From NCBI RefSeq assembly GCF_002204795.1, contig NZ_NIXO01000023.1:1-64000 (forward strand): a stretch of DNA of 64,000 bases. Reading direction: 5' to 3'. Shown here one piece after another: positions 57,080 to 64,000 of the stretch (positions are counted from its first letter, which is position 1; the number at the start of each line of letters is the position of its first letter). Origin of the DNA: Pseudomonas sp. K2I15. Its GTDB lineage: Bacteria; Pseudomonadota; Gammaproteobacteria; Pseudomonadales; Pseudomonadaceae. A model generated the notes under the pieces. That model had not been told where the DNA came from. It worked only from the letters and a program-made list of their open reading frames with translations, and did no database searches. The position numbers and the translations under genes are program-made.

Positions 57080-57806
57080 ATATCCGTTTCTTCGGTAACG
57101 GCTGCTATTGGTTCCGCTCTTACAGCGGCTCACTTTTGAACAGCGCAAAAGTAAGCAAAACGCTCTTGCCCCACCACTCGGCACCTCGCTTAGGCTCGGT
57201 GTGCCCTCTCTCCGGTAGTACTGCGCGGGCCGCCGCGACGGGGCGTCCCTGCCCCGTCGCGGCTAAACCGGCGTCCTGCCGGTTTACCCGCTCCGTACTA
57301 CCTGCGTTCGGCCAGCGTGGTTTAACGGGGCGCCTAAGATCAAGATCAACAGCAGATCAAGAACACAGCGGCCTGCCGGCCGGCTTGAGTGTGGTGAAGC
57401 AACAGCAAAATCAAAAGCGGGCACGGTCAACTGTGAGAGCTGGCTCTGGCTCTGGCCCTTGCCCTTGCCCTTGCTTCTAACACTCAGGTCGGCTTTCAGG
57501 CCGCCGTGCTCTTGATCTGCTTTTGATCTTGATCTGCGGGCCCCGTTAACCACGATGGCCGCAAGCAGGCACGGTGGAGCGGGTAAACCGGCAAGGATGC
57601 CGGTTTAGCTGCGCTGGGCCAGGGATGGCCCATCGCAGCGACCCGCGGAGCCGTGCCGGAGTGCGGGCATGCCGAGCCTAGGCGAGGCACCGAGTGGTGG
57701 GGCAAAGACCTTTTGGTTACTTTTGGCTGGGCCGGCATTCCGGGCGTTTGCCAAAAGTGACCCGCTGTAAGAGCGGAACCCTAAGCAGCCGTTACCCCAG
57801 CAACGG
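57080..57806. repeat. Large (about 0.7 kb) inverted-repeat element
   Basis: The left arm has CGGTAACGGCTGCTATTGGT, CCGCTCTTACAGCGG, GGGGCAAGAGCG-type and CCGAGTGGTGGGGC-type blocks; the right arm (about 57667-57806) repeats them inverted, ending CCGTTACC. The centre (57340-57545) carries further inverted AAGATCAAGATC blocks and runs of GGCTCT and CCTTGC. Translations of both strands give matching low-complexity Ser/Pro/Arg-rich frames, as expected for a repeat and not a gene. No transposase is present. It separates nasST from nasA and fills most of the 57061-57839 gap. Confidence 0.8.
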
Positions 57807-57839
57807 ATATGTACACAGTCAAAAACCCCCACCCCCTGT

Positions 57840-57855
57840 TGGCCCACCTCTTGCT
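57840..57855 (+). promoter_or_regulatory. Sigma-54 promoter of nasA
   Basis: TGGCCCACCTCTTGCT matches TGGCAC-N5-TTGCT with one change and has GG-N10-GC spacing. Transcription would start near 57866, just before P1 of the leader. Confidence 0.75.
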
Positions 57856-57869
57856 AAAGAATCCCCACA

Positions 57870-57952
57870 GGTAGCCAACGGCGGTTGCCCCATCCACGAC
57901 AAAGACGTCGCACATCCGGTTTGCCCTAGCGAACCCGGTGGCGGCGTTTTTT
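57870..57952 (+). promoter_or_regulatory. ANTAR (NasT)-type leader upstream of nasA
   Basis: P1 (57870-57889) is GGTAGCC-AACGGC-GGTTGCC; P2 (57897-57910) is CGAC-AAAGAC-GTCG. Both six-base loops have A first and G fourth. The terminator uses AAAGACGTCGC (57901-57911) with GGCGGCGTTTT and a T-run ending at 57952, plus an inner CCGGTT/AACCCGG stem. P2 and the terminator share bases and exclude each other. A GC-rich hairpin follows at about 57958-57990 in the rest of the untranslated region. Confidence 0.78.
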
Positions 57953-58044
57953 CGTTTTGGCCCCATAGCCCGGGGCCGGTGGGGTGGCCATAGCCGCTCC
58001 ATCACCAGGCCTTCTCATAAGACCCCTTACCGCTGAGGTGCGTG

Positions 58045-59256
58045 ATGAAATCAAGCTTCTGGAAATCCGGTCATACCCCGACCCTGTTCGCCGCGTTCCT
58101 GTATTTCGACCTGAGTTTCATGGTCTGGTACCTGTTAGGCCCCCTGGCGGTGCAAATCGCCGCCGACCTGCACCTCACCACCCAACAACGCGGCCTGGTA
58201 GTCGCCACGCCCATCCTCGCCGGCGCCGTGCTGCGCTTCCTGATGGGCATGCTCGCCGACAAACTCTCCCCCAAGACCGCCGGCCTGATTGGCCAGGTGA
58301 TTGTCATCTGCGCCCTCTTCGGCGCCTGGAAACTGGGGATCCACAGCTACGAACAAGCTCTGCTGCTGGGCATGTTCCTCGGCATGGCCGGTGCCTCGTT
58401 CGCCGTCGCACTGCCCCTGGCATCCCAGTGGTACCCCGCCGAGCACCAGGGCAAGGCCATGGGCATCGCCGGTGCCGGCAACTCCGGGACGGTGTTTGCC
58501 GCCTTGCTGGCCCCCGTATTGGCCGCCGCGTTTGGCTGGAGCAACGTGTTCGGCTTTGCGCTGATCCCGCTGATCCTGACTCTGATCGTCTTCGCCTGGC
58601 TCGCCCGCAATGCCCCGCAACGGCCCAAAGCCAAGTCCATGGCTGACTACTTCAAAGCCCTGGGCGACCGCGACAGCTGGTGGTTCATGTTCTTCTACAG
58701 CGTGACCTTCGGCGGCTTTATCGGCCTGGCCAGCGCCCTGCCCGGCTACTTCAACGACCAATACGGCTTGAGCCCGGTCACCGCAGGTTACTACACCGCC
58801 GCCTGCGTGTTCGGCGGCAGCCTGATGCGGCCTTTGGGCGGTGCCCTGGCCGACCGTTTTGGCGGGATTCGCACCCTGCTCGGCATGTACGGCGTGGCCG
58901 CGGTCTGCATCGCGGCGGTGGGTTTCAACCTGCCAAGTTCCTACGCAGCCCTGGCACTTTTCGTCTGCACCATGCTCGGTTTAGGTGCAGGTAACGGCGC
59001 AGTATTCCAACTGGTGCCCCAGCGTTTTCATCGGGAGATCGGCGTAATGACCGGCCTGATCGGCATGGCCGGCGGCATCGGCGGCTTCGCCCTGGCTGCG
59101 GGCATGGGTGCGATCAAGCAAAGCACCGGCAGCTATCAGTTGGCGCTGTGGTTGTTCGCCAGCCTGGGCGTACTGGCCTGGTTTGGCCTGTACGGCGTCA
59201 AGCGTCGCTGGAGAACCACTTGGGGTTCAGCTGCTGTGACGGCTGCTCGGGTCTGA
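58045..59256 (+). CDS. nasA: Assimilatory nitrate transporter (NarK/NasA, MFS)
   Basis: This 403-residue major-facilitator protein has about 12 membrane segments and the nitrate signature GAGNSGT near residue 150, with a second Gly-rich block GLGAGNGAVFQLVP near residue 315. RFLMGMLADKL and RPLGGALADRFGG are the usual MFS loop motifs. It should import nitrate for assimilation. The ATG at 58045 has GAGG about 6 bases upstream; the GTG just before is also open. Its stop overlaps the kinase start by one base (TGATG). It is named nasA as in P. aeruginosa. Confidence 0.93.
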   Translation: MKSSFWKSGHTPTLFAAFLYFDLSFMVWYLLGPLAVQIAADLHLTTQQRGLVVATPILAGAVLRFLMGMLADKLSPKTAGLIGQVIVICALFGAWKLGIHSYEQALLLGMFLGMAGASFAVALPLASQWYPAEHQGKAMGIAGAGNSGTVFAALLAPVLAAAFGWSNVFGFALIPLILTLIVFAWLARNAPQRPKAKSMADYFKALGDRDSWWFMFFYSVTFGGFIGLASALPGYFNDQYGLSPVTAGYYTAACVFGGSLMRPLGGALADRFGGIRTLLGMYGVAAVCIAAVGFNLPSSYAALALFVCTMLGLGAGNGAVFQLVPQRFHREIGVMTGLIGMAGGIGGFALAAGMGAIKQSTGSYQLALWLFASLGVLAWFGLYGVKRRWRTTWGSAAVTAARV

Positions 59257-60926
59257 TGACCCTGCAACTGAGCTTCGCCCAAGCCAGCGCCACCGGCCCA
59301 CGGCAGGAAAACCAGGACGCCTTGCGCCTGGTCACTCCCGCCCCGGAACTGGCCGCCAGCAAAGGCTATCTGTGTGCCATCGCCGACGGCGTCAGCCAAT
59401 GCGCCGATGGCGGACTGGCCGCGCGCTCGACCTTGCAGGCCCTGGCCCTGGACTACTACGCCACGCCGCAAACCTGGGGCGTGGCCCAGGCGTTGGAACG
59501 CTTGCTGGTGGCGCAGAATCGCTGGCTGCAGGCCAACGGCGGCGGCCTGCCGCTGCTGACCACCCTCAGTGCCCTGGTGTTTCGCGGACAGCGTTTCACC
59601 CTGGCCCATGTGGGTGATTGCCGGGTGTATCGCTGGCTCGATGGGGAGTTGCAACGCCTCAGCGAGGAGCACGTTTGGGAACAACCGGGCATGCAGCATG
59701 TGCTCAAGCGCGCCATGGGCCTGGATCAGCACCTGGTGCTGGATTTCCTCGACGGCGAGTTGCGGGCGGGCGAATGCTTTCTGCTGCTCAGCGACGGCGT
59801 GTGGGCCACCTTGGGTGATCACGCCATTGGTGCGATCCTGCGGGAACAGTCGGACCTGGACCTGGCCGTAAACACCCTGGTCAACGCCGCACACCTGGCG
59901 GGCAGCCAGGACAATGCCAGCGCCCTGCTGGTGCGCGTCGACCAACTCGGCGCCGCCACCCTGGGTGATGCGCTGGTGCAGTTGCAGCAATGGCCACTGC
60001 CACCCACCTTGAAAGCCGGCCAACGCTTCGAAGGCTGGCAGGTGGAAGCGCTGCTGGGGCAAAGTCGTCAATCCCTGCTCTACCGGGTGCGCGATGCCCA
60101 GCAACAGGCCTGGTTGCTAAAGACCTTGCCGGTGAGCCATGACGACGACGTGTTCGCCGCCCAGGCACTCCTGTCAGAGGAATGGTTCCTGCGCCGGGTT
60201 GCCGGCCGGGCGTTTCCTGAAGTCCATCCGGCCAGCGGCCGTCAGCATTTGTACTACGTGATGCGTGAATATGCCGGGCAAACCCTGGCCGAACTGTTCA
60301 AGCACCAGGGCCCATTGCCCCTGGGGCAGTGGCAATCCCTGGCCGAGCGCCTGTTGCGCGCAGTCGGGCTGCTGCACCGCCGACAAATCCTGCACCGCGA
60401 CATCAAGCCGGAAAACCTGCTGCTGGGCGAGGATGGCGAATTGCGCGTGCTGGACTTCGGCCTGGCCTACTGCCCCGGGCTCTCCGAGGATCGCGCGCAC
60501 CTGTTGCCAGGCACACCGAGCTTTATCGCCCCGGAAGCCTTCAACGGCGAACGCCCTACCCCGCAGCAGGATTTGTATAGCATCGGCGTGACCTTGTATT
60601 ACCTGCTCACCGGGCATTATCCCTACGGCGAAATCGAAGCTTTCCAACGGCCCAGGTTCACCACGCCTGTCAGCGCCAGCCGCTACCGCCCCGACCTGCC
60701 CGACTGGCTGCAACAGAGCCTGGAACGTGCAGTCGCCGCGCAACCTGAACAACGTTATGAAACCGCCGAGGAATGGTTGCTGGTACTGGAGCAGGCGGAC
60801 CGCCGCGAGTTGAGCCTGCGGCCAAAACCGCTGCTGGAGCGCGAACCGCTCAAGGTCTGGCAAACACTGGCCGTACTGTCGTTGCTGATCAATCTGGTGC
60901 TGTTGTACTGGCTGTTGCACCACTAA
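59256..60926 (+). CDS. Bifunctional PP2C phosphatase-serine/threonine kinase
   Basis: The 556-residue protein joins a PP2C-type phosphatase (about 1-230: ENQDA, IADGVS, HVGDCRVYRW, LLSDGVW, SQDNAS) to a Hanks-type kinase (about 260-520: LLKTLP lysine, HRDIKPENLLL catalytic loop, LDFGLAYCPG, then SFIAPEAF). A C-terminal membrane helix (about 532-553) anchors it with both enzymes in the cytoplasm. The metal and catalytic residues of both domains appear intact. Translation is coupled to nasA. A kinase gene holds the same place in P. aeruginosa. Its substrate is unknown; the transporter or a nitrogen-control protein is possible. Confidence 0.93.
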   Translation: MTLQLSFAQASATGPRQENQDALRLVTPAPELAASKGYLCAIADGVSQCADGGLAARSTLQALALDYYATPQTWGVAQALERLLVAQNRWLQANGGGLPLLTTLSALVFRGQRFTLAHVGDCRVYRWLDGELQRLSEEHVWEQPGMQHVLKRAMGLDQHLVLDFLDGELRAGECFLLLSDGVWATLGDHAIGAILREQSDLDLAVNTLVNAAHLAGSQDNASALLVRVDQLGAATLGDALVQLQQWPLPPTLKAGQRFEGWQVEALLGQSRQSLLYRVRDAQQQAWLLKTLPVSHDDDVFAAQALLSEEWFLRRVAGRAFPEVHPASGRQHLYYVMREYAGQTLAELFKHQGPLPLGQWQSLAERLLRAVGLLHRRQILHRDIKPENLLLGEDGELRVLDFGLAYCPGLSEDRAHLLPGTPSFIAPEAFNGERPTPQQDLYSIGVTLYYLLTGHYPYGEIEAFQRPRFTTPVSASRYRPDLPDWLQQSLERAVAAQPEQRYETAEEWLLVLEQADRRELSLRPKPLLEREPLKVWQTLAVLSLLINLVLLYWLLHH

Positions 60927-60985
60927 GAGGCGAAATTTCTCGAAACATCGCTGCCACACTGAACAAATCCGGCCAAAACCCTACT

Positions 60986-61002
60986 TGGCACAACCGCTGC
61001 AT
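60986..61002 (+). promoter_or_regulatory. Sigma-54 promoter of nirB
   Basis: TGGCACAACCGCTGCAT matches TGGCAC-N5-TTGCA with one change (CTGCA) and has exact GG-N10-GC spacing. Transcription would begin near 61012, about 20 nt before the first hexaloop hairpin. Confidence 0.78.
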
Positions 61003-61032
61003 TAGCTTTCCCATCAACACACATATAGCCGC

Positions 61033-61121
61033 ACCTTCAACGTCGAAGGTCGAGCTTCCCGAGAGAACGGGACCAGGACAAAGGCGTCCTCGCTACTTAC
61101 GTAGCGGGGACGCCTTTTTTT
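61033..61121 (+). promoter_or_regulatory. ANTAR (NasT)-type leader upstream of nirB, with an extra hexaloop hairpin
   Basis: Three hexaloop hairpins occur in a row: ACCTTC-AACGTC-GAAGGT (61033-61050), TCCCG-AGAGAA-CGGGA (61057-61072) and GGAC-AAAGGC-GTCC (61076-61089). All loops have A first and G fourth. The terminator pairs AAAGGCGTCC (61080-61089) with GGACGCCTTT and ends in T residues at 61120, with an inner CGCTAC/GTAGCG stem. The last hexaloop hairpin and terminator exclude each other. The nirB ATG is 38 bp further on. Confidence 0.8.
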
Positions 61122-61158
61122 GTTGCGCACGATTTGTCGAGCCACTGCGGAGAACGAC

Positions 61159-63612
61159 ATGAAGAAACTCAAACTGGTGATGATCGGCAACGGCATGGCC
61201 GGGGTTCGCACCCTTGAAGAATTGCTCAAGCTGAGCAGCGACCTGTACGACATCACCGTCTTCGGCGCCGAGCCCCACACCAATTACAACCGCATCCTGT
61301 TGTCGCCGGTGCTGGCCGGTGAGCAGACCTTCGAAGAGATCGTGCTCAACGATTTGAGCTGGTACCTCGATAACAACATCAAGTTGCTGCTCAATCGCAA
61401 AGTGGTGCAGATCGACCGGGTCAAACGCAAAGTCATCGCCGAAGACGGCAGCGAGGCCGAGTACGATCGCCTGCTGATTGCCACCGGTTCCACGCCGTTT
61501 ATCCTGCCGATTCCCGGCAATACGTTGCAGGGTGTGATCGGCTACCGCGACATCGCCGACACCCAGGCCATGATCGACACCGCCAAGACCCACAAACACG
61601 CGGTGGTGATCGGTGGTGGCCTGTTGGGCCTTGAGGCCGCCAACGGCCTGATGTTGCGCGGCATGCACGTGACCGTGGTGCATATCGGCGAGTGGCTGTT
61701 GGAGCGGCAACTGGACAAAACCAGCGGCCAGTTGCTGCAAACCGAACTGGAAAGCCGTGGCCTGGTGTTCCGCCTGCAAGAGCAAACCCAGGCCCTGCAT
61801 GACGCCGGCAATGGCCGTGTCGGTTCGGTGCAGTTCAAGAATGGCGATGTGATCCCCGCCGACCTGGTGGTGATGGCTGCGGGCATCCGCCCCAACACCG
61901 AACTTGCGGAAAAATCCGGCATCCCGTGCAACCGTGGGATTCTGGTCAACGACACCCTGCAAACCTACGACCCGCGCATCTATGCCATCGGCGAATGCGC
62001 CAGCCATCGCGGGATCGCCTACGGCCTGGTGGCACCTCTGTTCGAGCAGGCCAAAGTCTGCGCCAATCACCTCGCCCAGTTGGGTTTCGCGCGCTATCAA
62101 GGCTCGGTGACCTCGACCAAATTGAAAGTCACCGGCATCGACCTGTTCTCCGCCGGGGATTTCATGGGCGGCGAAGGGACCGAGACCATCACCCTGTCCG
62201 ACCCGATTGGCGGCGTCTACAAGAAGCTGGTGATCAAGGACGACATCCTCGTGGGCGCCTGCCTGTACGGCGACACCGCTGACGGTGGTTGGTATTTCAG
62301 GCAGATCCGTGAGAACCACGCGATTGGCGAGATCCGCGATCACCTGATGTTCGGCGAAAACGCCATCGGTGATGTAGGCCATCAAGGCCAAGACAAAGCC
62401 ATGAGCATGGCCGACAGCGCTGAAGTCTGCGGCTGCAACGGCGTGTGCAAGGGCACCATCGTCAAGGCGATTCAGGAACACGGGCTGCTCAGCGTCGACG
62501 ACGTGAAGAAGCACACCAAGGCCGCCAGCTCCTGCGGTTCCTGCGCAGGCTTGGTGGAACAGATCCTGATCAACACCGTGGGCGGCGCGGCGGACGTCAA
62601 ACCGAAAAGCGAAAAAGCCATCTGCGGCTGCAGCGACCTCAACCACGGGCAGATCCGCCAGGCCATCCGCGACCAGCACCTGCTGACTATCGCCGGCACC
62701 ATGAGCTACCTGAACTGGCGCACCCCGAACGGCTGCGCCACTTGCCGCCCGGCACTCAACTATTACCTGATTTCCACCTGGCCCGGCGAAGCCAAGGACG
62801 ACCCGCAGTCGCGCCTGATCAACGAACGGGCCCACGCCAATATTCAGAAAGACGGCACCTACTCGGTAGTCCCGAGGATGTGGGGCGGCGTGACCAATCC
62901 GTCGGAACTGCGACGCATCGCCGACGTGGCAGACAAATACAACGTGCCGATGGTCAAGGTCACCGGCGGGCAGCGCATTGACTTGCTGGGTATCAAGAAG
63001 CAGGACTTGCCCGGCGTGTGGAAAGACCTCGATATGCCGTCCGGCCATGCCTACGGCAAATCCATCCGCACCGTGAAGACCTGCGTCGGCAGCGAGTTCT
63101 GCCGCTTTGGTACGCAAAATTCCACACAACTGGGGATCGAGCTGGAGCATGACCTGTTCAATATGTGGTCGCCCCACAAGGTCAAGCTGGCGGTGTCCGG
63201 CTGCCCGCGTAACTGCTCGGAAGCTGGGATCAAGGACGTGGGAATTATCGGCGTCGATTCCGGCTGGGAGATGTACATCGGCGGTAACGGCGGGATCAAG
63301 ACCGAAGTCGCCGAGTTCTTCGTCAAGCTGAAAACCGCCGAAGAGGTGCGCGAATACAACGGCGCGTTCCTACAGCTCTACCGAGAAGAAGCCTTCTACC
63401 TGGAGCGCACCGTGCACTACCTGCAACGGGTGGGCATGGAGCACATCAAGAAGGCCGTGCTGGAAGACCCGGCGCGGCGCCAGGCGCTTAATGAACGCCT
63501 GCAATTCTCCCTGTCATTCGAACAGGACCCGTGGAAAGAACGCCTGGAACAGCCGCTGCTGAAAAAGGAGTTCGACACAATCCCCGTCAAACTGCTGGAG
63601 GTGCCGGCATGA
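61159..63612 (+). CDS. nirB: Assimilatory nitrite reductase (NADH) large subunit
   Basis: NirB reduces nitrite to ammonia with six electrons from NAD(P)H. The 817-residue protein has an N-terminal FAD/NAD domain (VMIGNGMAGVRTLEEL, then VVIGGGLLGLEAANG near 150). Paired BFD-like 2Fe-2S sequences lie near 420-540 (CGCNGVC, CGSCAG, CGCSDLNHG, CATCRP). The siroheme-4Fe4S domain contains TCVGSEFCRFGTQNS and SGCPRNCSEAG. The ATG at 61159 has GGAG 7 bases upstream. It overlaps nirD (ATGA) and follows a NasT-type leader. Confidence 0.97.
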   Translation: MKKLKLVMIGNGMAGVRTLEELLKLSSDLYDITVFGAEPHTNYNRILLSPVLAGEQTFEEIVLNDLSWYLDNNIKLLLNRKVVQIDRVKRKVIAEDGSEAEYDRLLIATGSTPFILPIPGNTLQGVIGYRDIADTQAMIDTAKTHKHAVVIGGGLLGLEAANGLMLRGMHVTVVHIGEWLLERQLDKTSGQLLQTELESRGLVFRLQEQTQALHDAGNGRVGSVQFKNGDVIPADLVVMAAGIRPNTELAEKSGIPCNRGILVNDTLQTYDPRIYAIGECASHRGIAYGLVAPLFEQAKVCANHLAQLGFARYQGSVTSTKLKVTGIDLFSAGDFMGGEGTETITLSDPIGGVYKKLVIKDDILVGACLYGDTADGGWYFRQIRENHAIGEIRDHLMFGENAIGDVGHQGQDKAMSMADSAEVCGCNGVCKGTIVKAIQEHGLLSVDDVKKHTKAASSCGSCAGLVEQILINTVGGAADVKPKSEKAICGCSDLNHGQIRQAIRDQHLLTIAGTMSYLNWRTPNGCATCRPALNYYLISTWPGEAKDDPQSRLINERAHANIQKDGTYSVVPRMWGGVTNPSELRRIADVADKYNVPMVKVTGGQRIDLLGIKKQDLPGVWKDLDMPSGHAYGKSIRTVKTCVGSEFCRFGTQNSTQLGIELEHDLFNMWSPHKVKLAVSGCPRNCSEAGIKDVGIIGVDSGWEMYIGGNGGIKTEVAEFFVKLKTAEEVREYNGAFLQLYREEAFYLERTVHYLQRVGMEHIKKAVLEDPARRQALNERLQFSLSFEQDPWKERLEQPLLKKEFDTIPVKLLEVPA

Positions 63613-63926
63613 ACTGGCTGGATATCTGCGCCCTCGAAGAAATCAACGCCCTGGGTTCACGCATCATCACCGGGCCTAAAGGCGACATCGCGATTTTTCG
63701 TACCAGTGACGACGAAGTTTTCGCCCTCGACGATCGCTGCCCGCACAAGGGCGGCCCGCTGTCCCAAGGCTTGATCTACGGTAAACGTGTGGCCTGCCCG
63801 CTGCATAACTGGCAGATCGACCTGGAGTCCGGTGAAGCCCAGGCACCGGACATCGGCTGTGCCCATCACCACCCGGCCCGCGTGGAAAACGGTCGGGTGA
63901 TGCTGGCACTCCGGGACGCCGGTTGA
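63609..63926 (+). CDS. nirD: Nitrite reductase (NADH) small subunit, Rieske type
   Basis: NirD is the small partner of NirB. The 105-residue protein has a Rieske fold with CPHKGGPLSQG and CPLHNWQ, so both Cys-x-His pairs for a 2Fe-2S cluster are present, unlike enteric NirD proteins that lack them. Its ATG overlaps the nirB stop and its stop overlaps the next ATG (TGATG), so all three genes are translationally coupled. Confidence 0.95.
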   Translation: MNWLDICALEEINALGSRIITGPKGDIAIFRTSDDEVFALDDRCPHKGGPLSQGLIYGKRVACPLHNWQIDLESGEAQAPDIGCAHHHPARVENGRVMLALRDAG

Positions 63927-64000
63927 TGAACCGCCAGACCACCGCGTCCACCTGCTGCTATTGCGGGGTCGGTTGCGGCGTGCTGATCGAGCATGATGGC
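63926..64000 (+). CDS. nasC: Assimilatory nitrate reductase catalytic subunit (5' end only)
   Basis: The window ends 25 codons into this gene. The visible start has CCYCGVGCGV, the first three cysteines of the 4Fe-4S site of the molybdopterin oxidoreductase family. Position directly after nirBD matches the assimilatory nitrate reductase gene of other pseudomonads. It would reduce nitrate to nitrite for NirBD. Confidence 0.85.
   Translation, partial: MNRQTTASTCCYCGVGCGVLIEHDG

Noticed and set aside
57076..57480. Ser/Pro/Arg-rich frame of 134 codons, and its mirror on the other strand
   Set aside because: Both come from the arms of a large inverted repeat and have low-complexity ends (Gly-Ser and Pro-Cys runs).
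60893..60925. NtrC-like GGTGC...GCACC repeat before nirB
   Set aside because: The half sites point outward with the wrong spacing and lie in the kinase coding sequence, so it does not fit TGCACC-N5-GGTGCA.

Overview
The window is chromosomal DNA of a gammaproteobacterium, almost certainly a Pseudomonas of the P. fluorescens group. Gene order and protein motifs (ccoGHIS-hemN-anr-apt, dnaX-ybaB, smc-zipA-ligA, nasST and nasA-kinase-nirBD-nasC), high GC, and many short inverted repeats of the Pseudomonas REP type all fit. Almost all of it is housekeeping or metabolic DNA. No phage, insertion sequence, tRNA, rRNA operon or CRISPR array was seen.

Layout. 1-9.2 kb: cbb3 oxidase maturation (ccoG, ccoH, ccoI, ccoS, a SafE/TauE-like membrane protein), anaerobic haem synthesis (hemN, with an exact Anr/FNR box), the oxygen regulator anr, and apt. 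9.2-15.8 kb: acyl-CoA dehydrogenase, recR, a CurA-like oxidoreductase, ybaB and dnaX, then a periplasmic binding-like protein. 15.9-19.2 kb: an Aer-type PAS chemoreceptor followed by a PAS-GGDEF-EAL protein. 19.2-26.8 kb: an AT-rich patch with a small XRE regulator, a VOC protein, an EamA transporter divergent from a LysR regulator, a DUF2167 membrane protein, a muramidase with a tightly linked exported partner (possible effector and immunity pair), the 4.5S (SRP) RNA gene, and a zinc metallopeptidase. 27-34.7 kb: smc-zipA-ligA with an upstream GntR regulator. 35-43.5 kb: purine catabolism (xdhABC, guaD), a second GntR regulator and a BenE-type transporter. 43.5-51.4 kb: yggL, dacB, a large GGDEF protein, rlmKL and rmf. 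51.4-55 kb: pyrD, then an isolated trio resembling pieces of an SPI-1/Inv type III secretion system (IagB-like transglycosylase, HilA-like winged helix, InvG/SctC-like secretin). 55.1-64 kb: assimilatory nitrate/nitrite genes nasS, nasT, nasA, a PP2C-kinase fusion, nirB, nirD and the start of nasC.

The most informative part is the nitrate region. Three separate transcription units (nasS, nasA, nirB) each carry, in the same order, a sigma-54-type GG-N10-GC promoter, two or three hairpins with six-base loops having A at position 1 and G at position 4, and an intrinsic terminator whose 5' arm overlaps the last hexaloop hairpin. This is the layout expected of leaders read by the ANTAR antiterminator NasT, which is encoded between them. 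Nitrogen limitation (sigma-54) and nitrate (NasS/NasT) would then act in series on all three units.

The orphan secretin trio and the muramidase pair are the best candidates for unusual biology. All family assignments were made by eye from motifs; no database search was run.
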